From assembly GCF_016919005.1 (NCBI RefSeq), contig NZ_JAFFQE010000006.1:266721-330720 (forward strand): 64,000 nucleotides of DNA, read 5' to 3'. Positions 54,664 through 63,030 of this stretch are shown in pieces; position 1 is the stretch's first letter, and every line of letters starts with the position of its first letter. Under the pieces are notes generated by a model. That model was not told where the DNA came from and did no database searches. It was given only the letters and a program-made list of their open reading frames with translations. Source of the stretch: Desulfopila inferna. GTDB taxonomy: Bacteria; Desulfobacterota; Desulfobulbia; Desulfobulbales; Desulfocapsaceae. A program made the position numbers and the translations under genes.

Positions 54664-55665
54664 TCAGCTATACTCGATTATAGCATATCTACTTCCATAC
54701 ATTTTTCTCTTTATAAAAAGCATCTGTCCAAAAAGTTGTGGCCATTTAGCTATTACAGTAAAAAAACTGTATACCATTGTACTCCTATAATTGTTGGTTC
54801 TATTATATGACTTGATATAAATCTTCATAAAGAGAAAAAAATAAAGAAGCGCCAAGCATAAAAAATATACATTGAATACTATAGATACAATTACAGTAAA
54901 TGTCGGAACAAAAAAAGCCCATATCCAGCAGCTTAAAGACTGCTTTAAGCAAAAGCTCTCTTTTTCCAAAAAGTGAAGGCTGACCCCCTGGGCATAAGCA
55001 TGTCCGGTCCGGACCGTCCTTCTCCACCATTGAGAAAAGCAGCAAATGTTCGCATCGTGTTTTGCCATTAGTTTGTCAAGCCGAAATATTTTCCAGTTAA
55101 ACTGTCTTAACCTGTAGCACATCTCCGGTTCCTCGCCTGCAATAACAGAAGGATTAAATCCTTTAATCTGTTGAAATGCAGATTTGCGGATCATAAAATC
55201 ACCACCGCATGTTTCAGTTTCACCCGCTGGTATGTTCCATTCTATATCGCATAGAAGATTAAAGACACTGTTGTTAGGATATTCTTCTTTTCTTCTGCCT
55301 GCGACAACAGCGTACTGTTCATTTTCATCTAAAAATTTAGCAGCGCTGGAAAGCCATCCTTGGGACAACTGGCAATCTCCGTCAATAAATTGTATATATT
55401 CCAATGAATTTATCTTACTTTCAAGCAGTTTAAATCCTTCATTTCTTGCTCGGCCAGCACTAAAAGGAATTCTTTTGTCAAGTTGGACAAGGTGTATCCC
55501 CAGAGAACGAGCATAAGCTACGCTTTCATCTTCAGAACCGGAATCAACATAGACAATCCTCCTGCCATCTATGTGACAGAGAAGTGTTCTGAGGCATCTT
55601 TTCAATCGCTCACCCTCGTTCCGTCCAATAACAACAACCCCTATTGAAGCCTTCAAATATGTCAT
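54664..55665 (-). CDS. Family 2 glycosyltransferase, 333 aa
   Basis: IGVVVIGRNEGERLKRCLR, then IVYVDSGSEDESVAYAR, and IQFIDGDCQLSQGWL (DGD metal site) are GT-A motifs. GGDFMIRKSAFQQIKGFN and GEEPEMCYRLRQFNWKI mark the acceptor region. Two or three C-terminal hydrophobic segments anchor it. Its start overlaps the stop of the sulfotransferase gene by 4 bases (ATGA), a second GT-sulfotransferase coupled pair like that at 18.7-20.7 kb. It converges on the TuaH-like gene. Confidence 0.9.
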   Translation of the reverse strand: MTYLKASIGVVVIGRNEGERLKRCLRTLLCHIDGRRIVYVDSGSEDESVAYARSLGIHLVQLDKRIPFSAGRARNEGFKLLESKINSLEYIQFIDGDCQLSQGWLSSAAKFLDENEQYAVVAGRRKEEYPNNSVFNLLCDIEWNIPAGETETCGGDFMIRKSAFQQIKGFNPSVIAGEEPEMCYRLRQFNWKIFRLDKLMAKHDANICCFSQWWRRTVRTGHAYAQGVSLHFLEKESFCLKQSLSCWIWAFFVPTFTVIVSIVFNVYFLCLALLYFFLFMKIYIKSYNRTNNYRSTMVYSFFTVIAKWPQLFGQMLFIKRKMYGSRYAIIEYS

Positions 55666-56558
55666 GTTCTAACGGTTATCCAGGAGTGAGAGGAGGTGGC
55701 TGAGGTTACTGATTGCTTAAAATTTCTACAATTTAACTCAACCCCTACTTTTCTACCTAACAATTCCAAATCCTCATCAAAAATCTGTTCGACATGTCGC
55801 AGTACTCCATCAGAAAGCATTGGTCTCTCGGTCATTGTCCAAATTCGTCTGACCTTCCTTCTGACTGATTTCGGAATAAACGCTCTTCGAAAAAAGCGCA
55901 ATGTTGGATCGTTTACTAAGGCATCGCGCCAAGCGCAGACCTTGAGCCGCTCCGACGATTTGTTGCTTTGAATATCATGACACCATTCGGGTTTTGCTGG
56001 AATTTCCAAGAAGTCAAAAATGGCCTGTAACTCTTGGCGAGGAGTAATTTGTAAACGCTCTGTAAATAAAGGCAGAATGGCGGAAAAGCCAAAGGTCGAT
56101 ATATATGGTTCCAACTGCATATTGTATCTGCCATATTCAATTAATTCAGGATGATGCCTTACGGCTGTATTTATATCGCATGATATATTTCCCTGGGACC
56201 ATTCATGGATATAGTGTGATATAAGCCGGTCGACCGGATGGCGCATCAGGTAAATGCATTTGATTTCAGGACAAAATGATTTGATTCTGTTAACTGTCTC
56301 CGGATAGTTTGGCAGCTTGGAATAGTTCGTACTTGACTCACCCTTGACTTGACCATGCCCGGCTTTTTTGAAAAAAGACTGATACCAGATAGAACCTTTA
56401 TCATAATTCTCAATATCGCTAAAAAAACTAGGTTCCTTTGGAGTTGTCATAAAAAAGGATTCATGAAGGCTAAGCTGCTCATGAAGTGTACTTGTTGCAC
56501 ATTTCATGGCACCAATGAGGATAAAATCCGGTTTATAAATATCAGTTGTACTTTTCAT
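55662..56558 (-). CDS. Sulfotransferase, heparan-sulfotransferase-like group, 298 aa
   Basis: FILIGAMKCATSTLHEQL is the 5'-phosphosulfate loop, with Cys-Ala-Thr replacing the usual Ser-Gly-Thr. TPKEPSFFSD is the catalytic KEPxFF motif of heparan sulfate N- and O-sulfotransferases. YLMRHPVDRLISHYIHEW holds the 3'-phosphate contacts. It shares this set with the protein at 60.8 kb. It probably sulfates the amine or hydroxyl of a sugar. It is coupled to the GT2 gene downstream. Confidence 0.9.
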   Translation of the reverse strand: MKSTTDIYKPDFILIGAMKCATSTLHEQLSLHESFFMTTPKEPSFFSDIENYDKGSIWYQSFFKKAGHGQVKGESSTNYSKLPNYPETVNRIKSFCPEIKCIYLMRHPVDRLISHYIHEWSQGNISCDINTAVRHHPELIEYGRYNMQLEPYISTFGFSAILPLFTERLQITPRQELQAIFDFLEIPAKPEWCHDIQSNKSSERLKVCAWRDALVNDPTLRFFRRAFIPKSVRRKVRRIWTMTERPMLSDGVLRHVEQIFDEDLELLGRKVGVELNCRNFKQSVTSATSSHSWITVRT

Positions 56559-56585
56559 ACATTACTTTAACCACTGGATTTCCCA

Positions 56586-57524
56586 TTATTTTAAATATTT
56601 TCTCGTCCGCTCATTTAATAAAAGTTTTATTTTTCGTTCTGAAGATTCTAATCTTAATTTTTTGGCCAAAAAGTATCCTGCGGTTAGCCGGAAACCATAA
56701 CGTCGAAATCTAAAATTTTTTCGGAAAATCCAATTTTGTATTTGAAGAAAAATTTTCAGCATGCAAAAAGGCTCATTTTTCGTCCTAAAACAAGGTAAAT
56801 ACCCTCTAGCAGTCATGCGCTCAAAAACTTTGGATTCAACCAACTTGATTTGCCTCTCAGACATTTTTCTTCTCCACTGTTGAGTTAGCCTTGGGTCTGG
56901 CAGTGAATACGAAGTATGATCTGGGTATGACATCATTTTTCCATCATATTGAACATCTAAAAAGCTACAAATAGTTGAAAGTGTTTCTTTTGGTGAGAGG
57001 ATCAATTCTTCTGATTTGATTTCGATAAATGCGTTTATTTCTAGAACTTGTTTAACACGTTCCCATAACCTTTCAGCTTCCACCCATCTATCGACACCAT
57101 TCCAGACATTTCCAGCCCATCCCATTCCAATATTTGAACGAGCAACATCACGAGGGTCGCGGAATAAATAAATAAAGCGAGCCTGAGGAAACACCCGGAG
57201 CAATCTATCATAGTGCCTATGACAGGTTGCTCCTATTATTGATTTATTGTCTAATTCTTGTTTTTGGGCGAGAAAACTTTTTACTATTTCAAGATATTCT
57301 GAAGATTTGTCCATTTTTAAACCAGACGCTTGAAAAATTCTATTGGTTGACAAGTAATAGATATAATGTTCAACATTTGGCAATCTTTCATCTTCTGTAA
57401 TAAGATCAACTGCATATTCGAATTCATTTAGCCAAGAAATATCTGGATGCCCATTGAGCATCAAACGAAGCAATGTAGTTCCAGATCTTTCAGCTCCAAC
57501 TAAAAATATCGGATTCATTGCCAT
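56586..57524 (-). CDS. Sulfotransferase (PAPS-dependent), 312 aa
   Basis: IFLVGAERSGTTLLRLML is the 5' loop. FIYLFRDPRDVARSNIGMG near residue 125 is the 3'-phosphate site. NGHPDISWLNEFEY and PDHTSYSLPDPRLT are typical of this group. It is very A+T-rich compared with the left-hand genes, with Lys, Ile and Phe common, which hints at separate acquisition. It is 27 bp before the next sulfotransferase gene. No clear ribosome site precedes the ATG. Confidence 0.9.
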   Translation of the reverse strand: MAMNPIFLVGAERSGTTLLRLMLNGHPDISWLNEFEYAVDLITEDERLPNVEHYIYYLSTNRIFQASGLKMDKSSEYLEIVKSFLAQKQELDNKSIIGATCHRHYDRLLRVFPQARFIYLFRDPRDVARSNIGMGWAGNVWNGVDRWVEAERLWERVKQVLEINAFIEIKSEELILSPKETLSTICSFLDVQYDGKMMSYPDHTSYSLPDPRLTQQWRRKMSERQIKLVESKVFERMTARGYLPCFRTKNEPFCMLKIFLQIQNWIFRKNFRFRRYGFRLTAGYFLAKKLRLESSERKIKLLLNERTRKYLK

Positions 57525-57806
57525 GTATTTATCTTCTTTTCTGAAGTTGTTGGATTCTCTGCCATCTGTTCTATCTCCAGGGAAAATCGCCCCAGAAGTG
57601 GAAGTACAGAAACATATTCATAATTAAGGGCCTGCCTGATGATAATTTGCCTGAGCCATAAGAAGTATTTGAGAAATTTTACAAATTGCAATCGAAAAAG
57701 AGATGAATAAGGATGGAAAGAGTGAGAGGTCAAGCTTACTAGGATAAATTATTAATTTAACGCCTAATCTAGCCTATCATAACTGAGTTCCTCACTCTCC
57801 ATCCTC

Positions 57807-57845
57807 TCAAAAGTCTATCATTTTTTTAACTGCTTTTTCCACCAT
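57807..57845 (-). other. Short frame of 12 codons with a perfect ribosome site
   Basis: AAGGAGGAGG (57858-57849) precedes ATG 57845, which opens a frame coding MVEKAVKKMIDF and then stops with TGA. It follows the structured element on the same strand. It may be a leader peptide, or the 5' remnant of a gene otherwise lost. Confidence 0.4.
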
Positions 57846-57883
57846 AATCCTCCTCCTTCTCAAGTTTGTTCTTTCTGATTATC

Positions 57884-57990
57884 CCCCCGGAAACTCAGCA
57901 TCTCGTAGCCTAGGCCGGGACTGCTTCTTTCATCGGGACGCCGTAAATCCGTCCATGGGAGCTTCGCGGCAGACGTCCGGGCTGCGGAGT
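57884..57990 (-). other. Possible structured RNA leader, G+C-rich
   Basis: Pairings seen: CCCGG (57886-57890) with CCGGG (57915-57919); AGCA (57897-57900) with TGCT (57922-57925); GGACG (57936-57940) with CGTCC (57950-57954); CGCGGC (57965-57970) with GCTGCG (57981-57986). GCCTAGGC at 57908-57915 is a palindrome. On the minus strand it ends 26 bases before a perfect ribosome site. The pattern suggests a riboswitch-like leader or a dispersed palindromic repeat. It matches no class I can name. Confidence 0.4.
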
Positions 57991-58525
57991 TAATCAGGTT
58001 ATTCTTTTAATTGCTACATTACTCACGCCATACCTATTTCTAACATTTTATGCATGTAGCCCATTACCATGGCAATTGGTAGCTAACCATTAATCGGCAA
58101 CTTGAAAGGTCTTCCCTTATCCTTTTTTTCATATATATATATTTTCAAATACTTATCTACATTCCTCTCCGGTTGTCATTTCTCCCTCAAGCAAGGAAAA
58201 ATTATTTTTTCTATATACTTTTTTATGATTTCAGGTTTGCTCTCAACTCGAAGAATTTGCTATAATGAACAGCACAAGACGATAGGAATTCCAGAAAATC
58301 GATGGCCTGGCACAAAAAGACATCGACTTGCCTCTCGCCCAGAAACGTGCACAATTCATACCTAGTGCCACTACATTTCATCAGATCGGGGAACGGGTAA
58401 TTTTCGATCAAGTCTTTCACTTATCCATTAGTATCCACTATATTCTCACCCTATTTTGTTCCCCGTAGGTAACCAGCTATTTTAAAATGGCAAAATACAG
58501 TTATAAAAACAACTCTTCCTAAAAG

Positions 58526-59389
58526 ATGAACAAATTGAATCAAAAAGTGGAAATATTGGGAATATCAACATTCCTAATCGTTTCTATCCTCCTTTTACAT
58601 CTTCTTTCAGGTTGCAATGAAGGGAAAATGAATGAAAACAACGCACTCCACGACGAACTATCTGCTGTACCAACTGCAAAATGGCAACAGCTTGCGAACA
58701 AAAAGATATACTTCGGGCATCAATCCGTAGGTATGAATATTTTGGACGGTATACAAGATATCATGAAAGAAAATCCGCAAATAGAATTAAATATCCAGGA
58801 AGCAAGTAGCGGGTTCAGCCAACACGGTGGAGGAGGCTTTTTCCATTCGCGTATCGGGAAAAATAAAGATCCTATATCGAAAATGAGAGAATTTGAAGAA
58901 AAAATGACCTCTGATTCTTCAGAAGAAATTGACATAGCCATTCTGAAATTATGCTATGTGGATATTACCGGAAATTCAACCCCTGAAGAAATATTTAAGG
59001 ATTATGCTTCAACTATTGAAGAGATAAGAAAGAAAAACAATAGAACCAAGCTCATTCATTTTACAGTTCCCTTAACAAAGAATGAGAGTGGTATTGAGGC
59101 CTGGCTAAAGGGAATATTTGGCAAGCCTTTAAACGGACATAAAGAAAATGCCAACAGGTGGAAGTACAACAAGCAATTGCTCATTTATAACCACGGAAAT
59201 GAAATGGTTTTTGACATTGCCAAAATAGAGTCGACACTGCCTAATGGCTCAAAAGTGGCCTATAAACTGGACGGCAATCAATATTATTCCCTAGCCCCGG
59301 AGTATACATATGACGGAGGCCATTTAAATGAGGTAGGACGAAAAATAGTGGCAGAAAAGCTATTGCTATTCTTAGCAAATCATCAATAA
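58526..59389 (+). CDS. SGNH-hydrolase-like lipoprotein, 287 aa
   Basis: The signal segment (ISTFLIVSILLLHLLSGC) ends in a lipobox, so Cys30 would be lipidated. KKIYFGHQSVGMNILDGIQD has the position of the first SGNH block, with His-Gln-Ser in place of GDS. LHFTVPLTKN lies in the middle. TYDGGHLNEVGRKIVAEK is the C-terminal DxxH block (DGGHLN). It is probably an envelope-anchored esterase or acetyl carrier for the polysaccharide. Ribosome site is weak. It differs strongly from the SGNH protein at 38.4 kb. Confidence 0.75.
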   Translation: MNKLNQKVEILGISTFLIVSILLLHLLSGCNEGKMNENNALHDELSAVPTAKWQQLANKKIYFGHQSVGMNILDGIQDIMKENPQIELNIQEASSGFSQHGGGGFFHSRIGKNKDPISKMREFEEKMTSDSSEEIDIAILKLCYVDITGNSTPEEIFKDYASTIEEIRKKNNRTKLIHFTVPLTKNESGIEAWLKGIFGKPLNGHKENANRWKYNKQLLIYNHGNEMVFDIAKIESTLPNGSKVAYKLDGNQYYSLAPEYTYDGGHLNEVGRKIVAEKLLLFLANHQ

Positions 59390-59410
59390 GACTGCATTGC
59401 AGGAGTAAGC

Positions 59411-60787
59411 ATGAGTACTGAACCAGCCATTCCAATAGTGAAGGTTACTTTATCTGGGGAAGCGAGTACACCAACTCATGCTAAACACTCACTAAGAAAA
59501 CATGCAATACATGGTTCGTTTTGGACGCTGGTCAATTTTGCTTTTTCAAGGCTCCTTCGGTTAGGTGGCAATCTGATTCTCACACGAATGCTTTTTCCAG
59601 AAGCGTTCGGAGTAATGGCTTTAGTTAATGTTGTGATCCACTCGCTGGAGATGTTCTCCGATCTCGGTATAGGGGCCGCACTCATACGTGACCCTCGCGG
59701 AGAAGATCCTCGTTTTTTTAATACGGCATGGACGATAGCTGTCCTCCGAGGTCTATTGCTATGGCTTGTTTCAGTGGCCATATGTTTCCCTGCAGCCCAT
59801 CTCTTTGAAATACCTTCACTTGTACAATTCATTCCGGTCGCAGCACTAAGTGCGGTTCTTACAGGACTGACTTCGCCGGCTGTATATATTCTGAGAAGAC
59901 GAGTCGAGTTAAGACCACTTATGATATGGGAATTAAGCTCGCAATCGCTAGGCCTAATCAGCATTATTCTGATTGCCTATTTTTTTCCTTCAGTATGGGC
60001 TCTAGTGATTGGCAACGTGATTCGCTCGTTTGTAGCTTGTTCTAGCTCATATCGATTGCTTTCCGGCTTGTCCGTTCGTTTTGAATGGAACTCTCGGGTT
60101 GCCCGGGAAGTAATCCGATTTGGAAAATGGCTGTTTTTAAGCACTGCAATAACAGCCTTGATCAGGGAGGGCGACAAAGCAATACTCGGTATAAATATAA
60201 ATATGAACGACCTGGGGCTCTATGCATTGGCTACTTTTTGGGCAAATAACGTAATAATTATGTTGACGCAGATAAACTCAAAGGTATTGTTTCCACTCTA
60301 CTCCCAAGTGGCTAATCAAGACGAAAATCAACTTCGACAAAAGGTTTTCAGAGCGCGGCTGGCTTTAATGGCACTTTCACTACCTCCATTATGGATGCTC
60401 GCTATCGGAGGACAATTGTTTATCGAACTACTCTATGACCCACGCTATTTAAACTCTGGATGGATGCTGCAGCTTTTGGCGGTTAGCGCCATTGCACAAA
60501 CTCTCGGTATGGGGTCGCTCAATGCCGTATTGGCAAAGGGAGATTCATTTGCCTGCATGGTCGTTCAAACAGCTCGTGCCGGGCTGGTCATCATCTGTAT
60601 GTTGATGGGTTGGTTCATCGCCGGACTTGCCGGACTCATCGGCGGGATCGCCATAGGTAATCTTTTAGTATATCCAGTTTTGACATGGGCCATATCCAGG
60701 CATAAGCTTTGGTTGCCGCAGATAGACCTGTTAATCATCGGATCTTCGGCCGTGATTATTTGTATCGGCCTTACATTCATCCGCTGA
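59411..60787 (+). CDS. Wzx-type polysaccharide flippase, 458 aa
   Basis: AGGAG lies 5 bases before the ATG. About twelve hydrophobic segments are visible. HGSFWTLVNFAFSRLLRLGG and ILTRMLFPEAFGVMALVNVV at the start match the lipopolysaccharide exporters of the WzxC/TuaB type. DLGIGAALIRDP follows, typical of that branch. It differs from the flippase at 6.2 kb. It is grouped with the sulfotransferase and GT4 genes that follow at short spacing. Confidence 0.9.
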   Translation: MSTEPAIPIVKVTLSGEASTPTHAKHSLRKHAIHGSFWTLVNFAFSRLLRLGGNLILTRMLFPEAFGVMALVNVVIHSLEMFSDLGIGAALIRDPRGEDPRFFNTAWTIAVLRGLLLWLVSVAICFPAAHLFEIPSLVQFIPVAALSAVLTGLTSPAVYILRRRVELRPLMIWELSSQSLGLISIILIAYFFPSVWALVIGNVIRSFVACSSSYRLLSGLSVRFEWNSRVAREVIRFGKWLFLSTAITALIREGDKAILGININMNDLGLYALATFWANNVIIMLTQINSKVLFPLYSQVANQDENQLRQKVFRARLALMALSLPPLWMLAIGGQLFIELLYDPRYLNSGWMLQLLAVSAIAQTLGMGSLNAVLAKGDSFACMVVQTARAGLVIICMLMGWFIAGLAGLIGGIAIGNLLVYPVLTWAISRHKLWLPQIDLLIIGSSAVIICIGLTFIR

Positions 60788-60809
60788 TTCTGTTTCTATA
60801 GGAGTCCAT

Positions 60810-61817
60810 ATGTCCAGCCTGACATCCTGCAGCAAACCTGAGGATTATACAAAGCATAGGCTACCTGACTTTGTAATTATTGGTGCCGCCAAGTCAGGAA
60901 CAACAACATTGCACAGATACTTGATGCAATTTGAGCAGATATTCGTTCCCATCCAAAAGGAGTTGGAATTTTTCGTACGGAATACCTACACACGTAGTTT
61001 GGATTGGTACTCCTCACAGTTCGCAGACGCAACGAATTCACAGCTCTGCGGAGAAGCCAGTCCTTCATATTCCTTCTATCCTCAGTTTTCAGAAACATCT
61101 CGCCGGATGCATGAAGTGATCCCAGATGCAAGAATCATTTATATCGTACGCCATCCCGTTGATCGGGCGTTCTCACACTATTACCAACGTGTGAAATCAG
61201 CTCGATATTTAGCGCGAAGAAATAAAGACAGATACCAACAGTGGAGCATTGAAGAAATTGAGCTGTGTCAGATGATTCAAGCTGCAGAACAGCTAGGTGG
61301 ACTTGCAAAAGGGGCTAGTTTTGAGGACGTAATCGAAAAGGCGAACTGGATTATTGAAGCTGGCAGATACCATTCCCAGCTGGAACAGTATTTACGTTAC
61401 TTTGACCGTGACAAGATATTGGTCCTGTTTTTCGAAGACCTGGTGAACAATCATACCAGAATGCTTGCAAAGCTCCTTAGGTTTTTAGGGGCGGATCCGG
61501 CTGAGGCAACTAAGGCAGCAACAGTTAAAGCAAATACATCGGCAGAGCATAGTCGGGTCATAGCATGTGATCATATTATCGCCTCACTCCGCTCGATACC
61601 GGGGGCAACGTCCATTGGTAATCTTTTGCCTAAAAGGGTGAGGCATTTGCTTTATTCGTCTATGGAAGCAACAGCCTATGGTAAAGACGTAAGGCGAAAA
61701 TATGATCCCCCCCCAATGTTAGCCGAGACGCGCCAACGACTGCTTGCAGATTACCGTGACTCTAACAAATGGCTTCAAGAGTTTACAGGACGAGACTTGA
61801 ATCATTGGAACAAATGA
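60810..61817 (+). CDS. Sulfotransferase, heparan-sulfotransferase-like group, 335 aa
   Basis: AGGAG lies 5 bases before the ATG. FVIIGAAKSGTTTLHRYL is the 5' loop; IQKELEFFVR corresponds to the catalytic KE(P)xFF motif, with Leu for Pro. IIYIVRHPVDRAFSHYYQRV is the 3'-phosphate site. EAGRYHSQLEQYLRYFDRDK is the usual late motif of this group. The same set is found in the enzyme at 55.7 kb. It lies between the flippase and a GT4 gene in one operon. Confidence 0.92.
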   Translation: MSSLTSCSKPEDYTKHRLPDFVIIGAAKSGTTTLHRYLMQFEQIFVPIQKELEFFVRNTYTRSLDWYSSQFADATNSQLCGEASPSYSFYPQFSETSRRMHEVIPDARIIYIVRHPVDRAFSHYYQRVKSARYLARRNKDRYQQWSIEEIELCQMIQAAEQLGGLAKGASFEDVIEKANWIIEAGRYHSQLEQYLRYFDRDKILVLFFEDLVNNHTRMLAKLLRFLGADPAEATKAATVKANTSAEHSRVIACDHIIASLRSIPGATSIGNLLPKRVRHLLYSSMEATAYGKDVRRKYDPPPMLAETRQRLLADYRDSNKWLQEFTGRDLNHWNK

Positions 61818-61887
61818 TTGCTCCGCTTCGCACCTCGGGGAATAGCTTATCCACATTTACGATGTCGGCAAATTTAGGAGACATTTC

Positions 61888-63030
61888 ATGAGGTATACCA
61901 AGAGCAAACTTCGTATCAACTGGATAATGCCAGGCGCAAACCTTTCAGGAGGCATAAAGTCAAACCGGCTGATCGCCGAAGCGATGGTTCGGCTTGGGCA
62001 CGAGGTTAATATTGTCTTTATCGCCCTTTCGAAGCCCTGGCCGAAGATTTGGAAGCCTCGAAGATGGTTGCGGCGTGTCAGAGATGAGTTGGCGATATAT
62101 GAACGACAGCACCATCACCTTGAACACTCATTTGCAACATTAATACCGGTGATGGATCACAAGATCCGGCCAAATCATGTACCGGACGCCGACATCACCA
62201 TCGCTACCTGGTGGCAAACACGAGAGTGGATTGAAGATTTGCCAGCCACGAAGGGGATCAAGGCTTACTTTATCCGCCACCACGAAATTCACGGAGGCGA
62301 CCCCGAAAGAGTAGCGGCTACATATCGTATGCCAGGAATAAAGCTAGTCATATCGAAGTGGTTGCAACGCATCATGGCAGAAGAGTACGATGACCCAAAG
62401 GCCGTTCTTGTCCCTAATGGTGTGGACTGGCAGCAATTCGAGTCTCAGCCGCGAGGACGTGCTACAAGACCTACGGTAGGCCTGCTCTACGGTCGGGAAG
62501 AATGGAAAGGTGCGACCACGGCATTTGAGGCCCTGCGTCTAATCCGGGAAAAATTTCCTCACTTGCGGGCTGTCGCCTTTGGATCATCACTCATTCTACA
62601 GGCATATAATCCACCTCAATGGTTGGAATTCCACCTCAGACCTGAACAGGACGAAATCCCCAGAATCTATCAACAAACAGACTGCTGGATTGTGCCATCG
62701 ACTGTTGAGGGATTCGGAATGCCGGGCCTTGAAGCCGCTGCTTCCCATTGCCCGATTGTAAGCACGCGATGCGGAGGACCAGAGGATTATGTTGAGAACG
62801 GTAGGTCGGGGTATCTGGTTCCTCCCGGTGACCCTGTAACGATGGCCAACGCTGCATGCAATGTGCTGGAGCTGGCAGATGATCAATGGCGTGCAATGAG
62901 TCGAGCCAGTTATGAGATATCTAAGCGGTTTGACTGGGACTTGTCGGCAAAAATTCTTGAGAACGTTTTTCATCATGCAGTCGATGACCAGAAATCAACT
63001 GATCGACAATTGCCGGGAGGAAGCTCCTAA
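61888..63030 (+). CDS. Family 4 glycosyltransferase, 380 aa
   Basis: AGGAG lies 7 bases before the ATG. INWIMPGANLSGGIKSNRLI is the acceptor loop. TVGLLYGREEWKGATTAFEA and EGFGMPGLEAAASHCP (EX7E) are in the donor half. It resembles rhamnosyltransferase-like GT4 enzymes (WsaF-type fold by general pattern). Its stop overlaps the ATG of the next gene by one base (TAATG), so the polymerase-like gene is coupled to it. Confidence 0.88.
   Translation: MRYTKSKLRINWIMPGANLSGGIKSNRLIAEAMVRLGHEVNIVFIALSKPWPKIWKPRRWLRRVRDELAIYERQHHHLEHSFATLIPVMDHKIRPNHVPDADITIATWWQTREWIEDLPATKGIKAYFIRHHEIHGGDPERVAATYRMPGIKLVISKWLQRIMAEEYDDPKAVLVPNGVDWQQFESQPRGRATRPTVGLLYGREEWKGATTAFEALRLIREKFPHLRAVAFGSSLILQAYNPPQWLEFHLRPEQDEIPRIYQQTDCWIVPSTVEGFGMPGLEAAASHCPIVSTRCGGPEDYVENGRSGYLVPPGDPVTMANAACNVLELADDQWRAMSRASYEISKRFDWDLSAKILENVFHHAVDDQKSTDRQLPGGSS

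Larger units (their letters stand above)
57525..58525. other. Gene-free stretch of 1 kb with a structured element
   Basis: The stretch is A+T-rich except for the G+C-rich structured part at 57884-57990. A 72-codon minus frame overlapping the sulfotransferase start (57733-57515) begins with TTG and is not supported. No full gene is seen on either strand. Confidence 0.5.

Noticed and set aside
57515..57733. 72-codon minus-strand frame overlapping the sulfotransferase start
   Set aside because: TTG start, no ribosome site, no recognisable domain.
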